A DNA stretch of 64,000 bases. It comes from Bacteroidia bacterium. GTDB taxonomy: Bacteria > Bacteroidota > Bacteroidia > Flavobacteriales > Flavobacteriaceae. A program made the translations under genes and the position numbers. Under the pieces are notes generated by a model, which searched no databases, had not been told where the DNA came from, and worked only from the letters and a program-made list of their open reading frames with translations. Below, in pieces: positions 60,807-64,000 of this stretch (its first letter is position 1; the number at the start of each line of letters is the position of its first letter). The DNA lies in NCBI GenBank assembly GCA_030425285.1, contig JAUIAY010000001.1, positions 1,040,963 to 1,104,962 of the forward strand, given 5' to 3'.

Positions 60807-62765
60807 TTGATAGCCAAAACCACTATAGACCAAGTATTTGAAACCGCCCGAGTAGAGGAGGTTATTGGTGATTTTGTTCAGTTGAAGAAGTCTGGAAGCA
60901 ATTATAAAGGATTGAGTCCATTTAGTGATGAGCGTACCCCCAGTTTTATGGTGTCTCCAGTTAAGCAGATTTGGAAAGATTTCTCAAGTGGTAAAGGAGG
61001 CAATGTCGTTGCTTTTTTAATGGAACATGAACATTTCACCTATCCTGAAGCTATCAAATATCTTGCAAAAAAGTACAATATTGAAATTGAGGAAACCGAG
61101 CAATCCAATGAAGACAAGGAAAAAGCGAATGAGCGTGAAAGTTTGTATTTAGTAAATGAGTTTGCCAATACTTATTTTCAGAATACGCTTCATAAAACAG
61201 ATCCTGGAAAAGCCATTGGTTTAAGCTATTTCAAAGAAAGAGGTTTTACAGAGGAAACCATTAAGAAATTTAATTTAGGATATTCGCTTGATGAATGGGA
61301 AGCCTTTACCAATGAGGCTATAAAAAAAGGTTATAAACTAGAATATCTTGAAAAAACAGGGTTAACCATTGTCAAGGAAGAAAAGCGTTTCGATAGATTT
61401 AAAGGACGGGTCATGTTCCCCATTCAAAGTATGAGTGGTAGGGTTTTAGGATTTGGAGGCAGAATTTTAATCAACGACAAAAAAGCTGCCAAATACCTAA
61501 ACTCACCTGAAAGTGATATCTATCATAAAAGTAAAGTGCTATATGGTATTTATCATGCGAAACAAAGTATAGCCAAAGAGGATAATTGTTATTTGGTTGA
61601 AGGCTACACTGATGTTATTCAGTTGCACCAATCAGGTATAAAAAATGTGGTGTCATCATCAGGTACAGCTTTAACTCCTGAACAGATTAGACTTATCAAC
61701 CGATTGACCAAAAACATTACGGTTTTGTTTGATGGTGATGCTGCTGGATTACGAGCATCCTTACGTGGTATTGATTTGATTTTGGAACAAGGCATGAATG
61801 TGAAAGTATGCACGTTTCCAGAAGGCGAAGATCCGGATAGCTTTGCCAAGAATAATACCTTGGAAGAAATCACTGTGTATCTTTCTGAACATGCTCAAGA
61901 TTTTATCCAATTTAAAGCGTCGTTGTTGTTTGAGGTTTCGAAAAATGACCCTATCAAAAAGGCAGAAACGGTTCGCGATATTGTAAACAGTATATCGAAA
62001 ATTCCTGATCGCATAAAAAAGGAAATTTACATTCAGGAATGTGCTAGAATAATGGACATTAGTGAGGAGGTTTTGTTCAGTACATTGGCTCAAATTAACA
62101 AAAAGCAATTTCAAGATACCAACAAACAGTACCAACAAGAACAAAAGACCTTTGAAGTCATTAAGCACAAACAACCTGTTAAGAAGGTTGATGTTCAATA
62201 TGAATTGGAACGAAAAATTATTCAAATATTATTGCTCTACGGAAGTGAAACAGAAGAATTTGAAGATTTGATTCTGAAAGAAAATGATAACAATGAATTG
62301 GTGTTGGAGCCAGTTAAACACGAAGCCAAGGTTTTTGAAAAAATCTACCTCGATTTACAGGATGATGAAATGCAATTCTCCAATGAAAATTTCAAAGAGT
62401 TGTACTATACCATTATTGATACATTAAATCAAAATCCCGATTTCGCCATTGAAAGCTTTGTGAATACGGTTACGCCTGAAATGGCCAATGAAATTACAAC
62501 CATTTTGATGGAAGATGAACGTTATGTGCTATCTGATTGGGAACGTAAAAATATCTTTCCAAAGGAAAAACAACATACTATTTCGCAGTTGGTTAGTGAA
62601 ACAATCTTAAGTTTACGCTGTTTTTTAATAGAACAAAAAGTTACCGAATTCCAACAGGAAACTTTGGATTCAAAAACTGAAGTAAATAAAAATATTCTTG
62701 AAGAAGTTAAGGACTATTCCAGTCTAAAAATGTTGTTGTCAAGAAAACTAAATCGTGTCTTATAA
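60807..62765 (+). CDS. dnaG: DNA primase, zinc-ligand-less N-terminal domain
   Basis: A 652-residue primase that makes RNA primers for replication. The toprim core is intact (YLVEGYTDVIQLHQSG, VLFDGDAAGLRAS), and a C-terminal helicase-binding region follows. The N-terminal zinc-ribbon segment retains its fold signature (YKGLSPFSDERTPSF, VSPVKQIWKDFSSGKGGN), but the four ligands Cys, His, Cys, Cys are S37, S40, D58 and S61. TTG at 60807 gives MIAKTTIDQVFETARVEEVI, matching the usual primase beginning better than the TTG at 60801. The 3' end overlaps the convergent regulator by 6 bases. Confidence 0.93.
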   Translation: MIAKTTIDQVFETARVEEVIGDFVQLKKSGSNYKGLSPFSDERTPSFMVSPVKQIWKDFSSGKGGNVVAFLMEHEHFTYPEAIKYLAKKYNIEIEETEQSNEDKEKANERESLYLVNEFANTYFQNTLHKTDPGKAIGLSYFKERGFTEETIKKFNLGYSLDEWEAFTNEAIKKGYKLEYLEKTGLTIVKEEKRFDRFKGRVMFPIQSMSGRVLGFGGRILINDKKAAKYLNSPESDIYHKSKVLYGIYHAKQSIAKEDNCYLVEGYTDVIQLHQSGIKNVVSSSGTALTPEQIRLINRLTKNITVLFDGDAAGLRASLRGIDLILEQGMNVKVCTFPEGEDPDSFAKNNTLEEITVYLSEHAQDFIQFKASLLFEVSKNDPIKKAETVRDIVNSISKIPDRIKKEIYIQECARIMDISEEVLFSTLAQINKKQFQDTNKQYQQEQKTFEVIKHKQPVKKVDVQYELERKIIQILLLYGSETEEFEDLILKENDNNELVLEPVKHEAKVFEKIYLDLQDDEMQFSNENFKELYYTIIDTLNQNPDFAIESFVNTVTPEMANEITTILMEDERYVLSDWERKNIFPKEKQHTISQLVSETILSLRCFLIEQKVTEFQQETLDSKTEVNKNILEEVKDYSSLKMLLSRKLNRVL

Positions 62766-63386
62766 CTCGAGTAACTTTGCACGACTGATTAAGTCCACAA
62801 TGTTGGTGACGTTTAGTTTTTTCATTAAACGCGCTTTATAAGTACTAACGGTTTTTTCGTTGATGTTAAGCTCGTTTGCAACTTCCTTGTTTTTACGCCC
62901 CGAAGACAATAATTTTAAGACTTCAATTTCACGAGTAGATAGTTTTTTGTACACCGATCCAGATCGAGTTACACGCCTGCCCATAGTCATCTGTTGCGCA
63001 ATATCATTACTCAAATAAGTGCCACCTTCATAAACTTTCAATATGGCTTCTTTTAAAGTGATAATATTAGCTGATTTGTTTAAATAACCTTCAGCACCAG
63101 CTTTTATAGTATTAATGGCATAAATCTCTTCCGGTTGGGAGGAAAACATTATGGTTTTTACTTCTGGATATTCACGCTTTAAACGTCGCAAGGCCGTAAT
63201 ACCATTAAGTTTAGGGAGATCGATTTCGCTCAATATAATATCGACGCGGTTTTCCTTTAAAAAGTCAAAAATAGCCTCGCCGTTTTCCACACCACCAACA
63301 ACTTGAATGTGTGGAGACGTCACAAAAAGTAACTCTAGTCCTTTTCGAATAATTGGATGGCTATCAGCAACCAACAGTTTTATCAT
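62760..63386 (-). CDS. NarL/FixJ-type response regulator with Glu at the phospho-acceptor position
   Basis: A 208-residue regulator with receiver domain (1-118) and LuxR-type helix-turn-helix (about 145-205: LSTREIEVLKLLSSGRKNKE, INEKTVSTYKARLMKKLN). The receiver lacks key residues: the acidic pair is D8-S9 and the acceptor position in VDIILSEIDLPKLNG is E54, while the lysine (GYLNKSA) is kept. It is therefore unlikely to be phosphorylated normally and may act constitutively (Glu can mimic phospho-Asp). It is convergent with dnaG; both stop codons lie in one TTATAA. No cognate kinase is nearby. Confidence 0.88.
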   Translation of the reverse strand: MIKLLVADSHPIIRKGLELLFVTSPHIQVVGGVENGEAIFDFLKENRVDIILSEIDLPKLNGITALRRLKREYPEVKTIMFSSQPEEIYAINTIKAGAEGYLNKSANIITLKEAILKVYEGGTYLSNDIAQQMTMGRRVTRSGSVYKKLSTREIEVLKLLSSGRKNKEVANELNINEKTVSTYKARLMKKLNVTNIVDLISRAKLLEL

Positions 63387-63482
63387 TACTTCTAAATTTT
63401 AGAGATTATCACTGTTGAGGCAATGATGTATTAGCAAATACACTACAGTAAAGATATAAAATTCAAAGCTAATTTGTAGGAT

Positions 63483-64000
63483 TTATTTCAAATTCTTTGG
63501 TATTTCACAAATTGGTATGGGTATCATTTTGTGTTTATTGGCTGTATTGAAACGTTTGTAAATTTTAAACACATCTTGACTTCTGCCTTCAAATTCATCA
63601 ATGGTTTTTCCTTGTTCGTCCATAAGCATAGCCCATTCCAATTCAGAATATGAAGCACCAATTTGATCTTCATCACTTCTGGCATCCCCAAACAAGCCAT
63701 CACTTGGAGCAGCTTCCATAATGGATTCTGGAACCTCTAAAATGGCTCCAATTTGATATACTTCAGATTTTAATAAATCGGCAATAGGGCTTAAATCTAC
63801 TCCACCATCACCATATTTAGTGTAAAAACCAACGCCAAAATCTTCGACCTTATTTCCAGTTCCAGCAACCAATAATTTTAGTAATCCAGCATGATAGTAA
63901 AGCGTTGTCATGCGTAATCGAGCTCTAGTATTGGCCAGTGCCATATCCACAACTTCAGGTTTACCTTCCAAAGTGACTTCGGTTTTAAACTCTTCAAAAA
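63483..64000 (-). CDS. nadE: NAD(+) synthetase, C-terminal part (cut by window edge)
   Basis: The final 172 codons of NadE, which amidates deamido-NAD with ammonia or glutamine nitrogen. Motifs: MALANTRARLRMTTLYYHAG, LVAGTGNKVEDFGVGFYTKY, GDGGVDLSPIADLLKSEVYQ, and the substrate-binding APSDGLFGDARSDEDQIG. The reading frame continues to the window's end, so the N-terminal ATP-binding loop is missing. The ammonia-dependent type is most likely, but the missing part decides this. Confidence 0.95.
   Translation of the reverse strand, partial: FEEFKTEVTLEGKPEVVDMALANTRARLRMTTLYYHAGLLKLLVAGTGNKVEDFGVGFYTKYGDGGVDLSPIADLLKSEVYQIGAILEVPESIMEAAPSDGLFGDARSDEDQIGASYSELEWAMLMDEQGKTIDEFEGRSQDVFKIYKRFNTANKHKMIPIPICEIPKNLK

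Noticed and set aside
1-64000. tRNA genes, CRISPR arrays, prophage or complete insertion sequences
   Set aside because: No cloverleaf with a T-loop signature, no regular spacer-repeat array, and no transposase, integrase or phage structural gene was recognised by reading; a tRNAscan-SE or ISfinder run was not possible.

Overview
The window reads as a chromosomal segment of a member of the Flavobacteriaceae (phylum Bacteroidota). The evidence is the AT-rich sequence, promoters of the Bacteroidota type (TTG or TTTG, about 17-23 bases, then TAnnTTTG), almost no Shine-Dalgarno sequences, and lineage-typical families: GldA gliding ABC ATPase, a T9SS type A sorting-domain protein, GLPGLI proteins, DUF5686 and beta-barrel proteins with carboxypeptidase-like domains, split MetH, and a DnaG without zinc ligands. 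The genus cannot be fixed from the sequence. No tRNA, rRNA, CRISPR array, prophage or complete insertion sequence was seen.

Layout. 1-8160 (minus strand): partial fabD, a membrane-anchored dihydrofolate reductase fusion, two exported TonB-C-like proteins, thyA, a nucleoside transporter with an exported N-terminal domain, a bifunctional nuclease, and etfBA. 8319-17312: pdhB, a DUF5686 outer-membrane protein convergent with an M1 peptidase, then soluble (ppa) and membrane (hppA) pyrophosphatases. 17393-20993 (minus): histidine kinase, response regulator, an exported protein and a deoxynucleoside kinase. These are divergent from two GLPGLI genes and a large beta-barrel protein (21117-25752), with a three-copy GTTAAC repeat between the divergent promoters. 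25787-30777 (minus): a lipoprotein, metK, amt and glnB. 31028-38634: a SAM-I riboswitch followed by a methionine operon (PLP trans-sulfuration enzyme, homoserine dehydrogenase, MetH in two pieces, metF). 38700-42731: an aminotransferase, a PagL-like lipid A deacylase, a head-GIN lipoprotein and gldA (minus). 42861-53913: an aromatic amino acid operon preceded by a leader peptide and attenuator (prephenate dehydratase, aminotransferase, prephenate dehydrogenase, DAHP synthase-chorismate mutase), running on through rsgA, dtd, two DUF3857 proteins and a MazG-like protein to aroA. 54007-64000: queA, rlmN, a T9SS cargo protein, polyprenyl synthetase, a sigma/anti-sigma/beta-barrel module, dnaG, a NarL-type regulator and partial nadE.

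The most interesting items are four. (1) A 423-base in-frame insert in metH carries a DUF559 endonuclease domain and is flanked by imperfect terminal inverted repeats. It sits exactly in the linker between the B12 cap and the B12 Rossmann domain. (2) A classical transcription attenuator precedes the aromatic operon: a 24-codon leader with nine Phe/Tyr/Trp codons, an antiterminator, and a terminator that ends against the first structural start codon. (3) A SAM-II-like aptamer lies immediately downstream of the metK promoter, while a SAM-I riboswitch controls the met operon about 2 kb away. (4) Three GTTAAC repeats at exact 10-base spacing lie between a two-component operon and the GLPGLI cluster. 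Smaller oddities are a response regulator with Glu at the phospho-acceptor position, DnaG with all four zinc ligands replaced, and a transglutaminase-like protein lacking its catalytic Cys and His.
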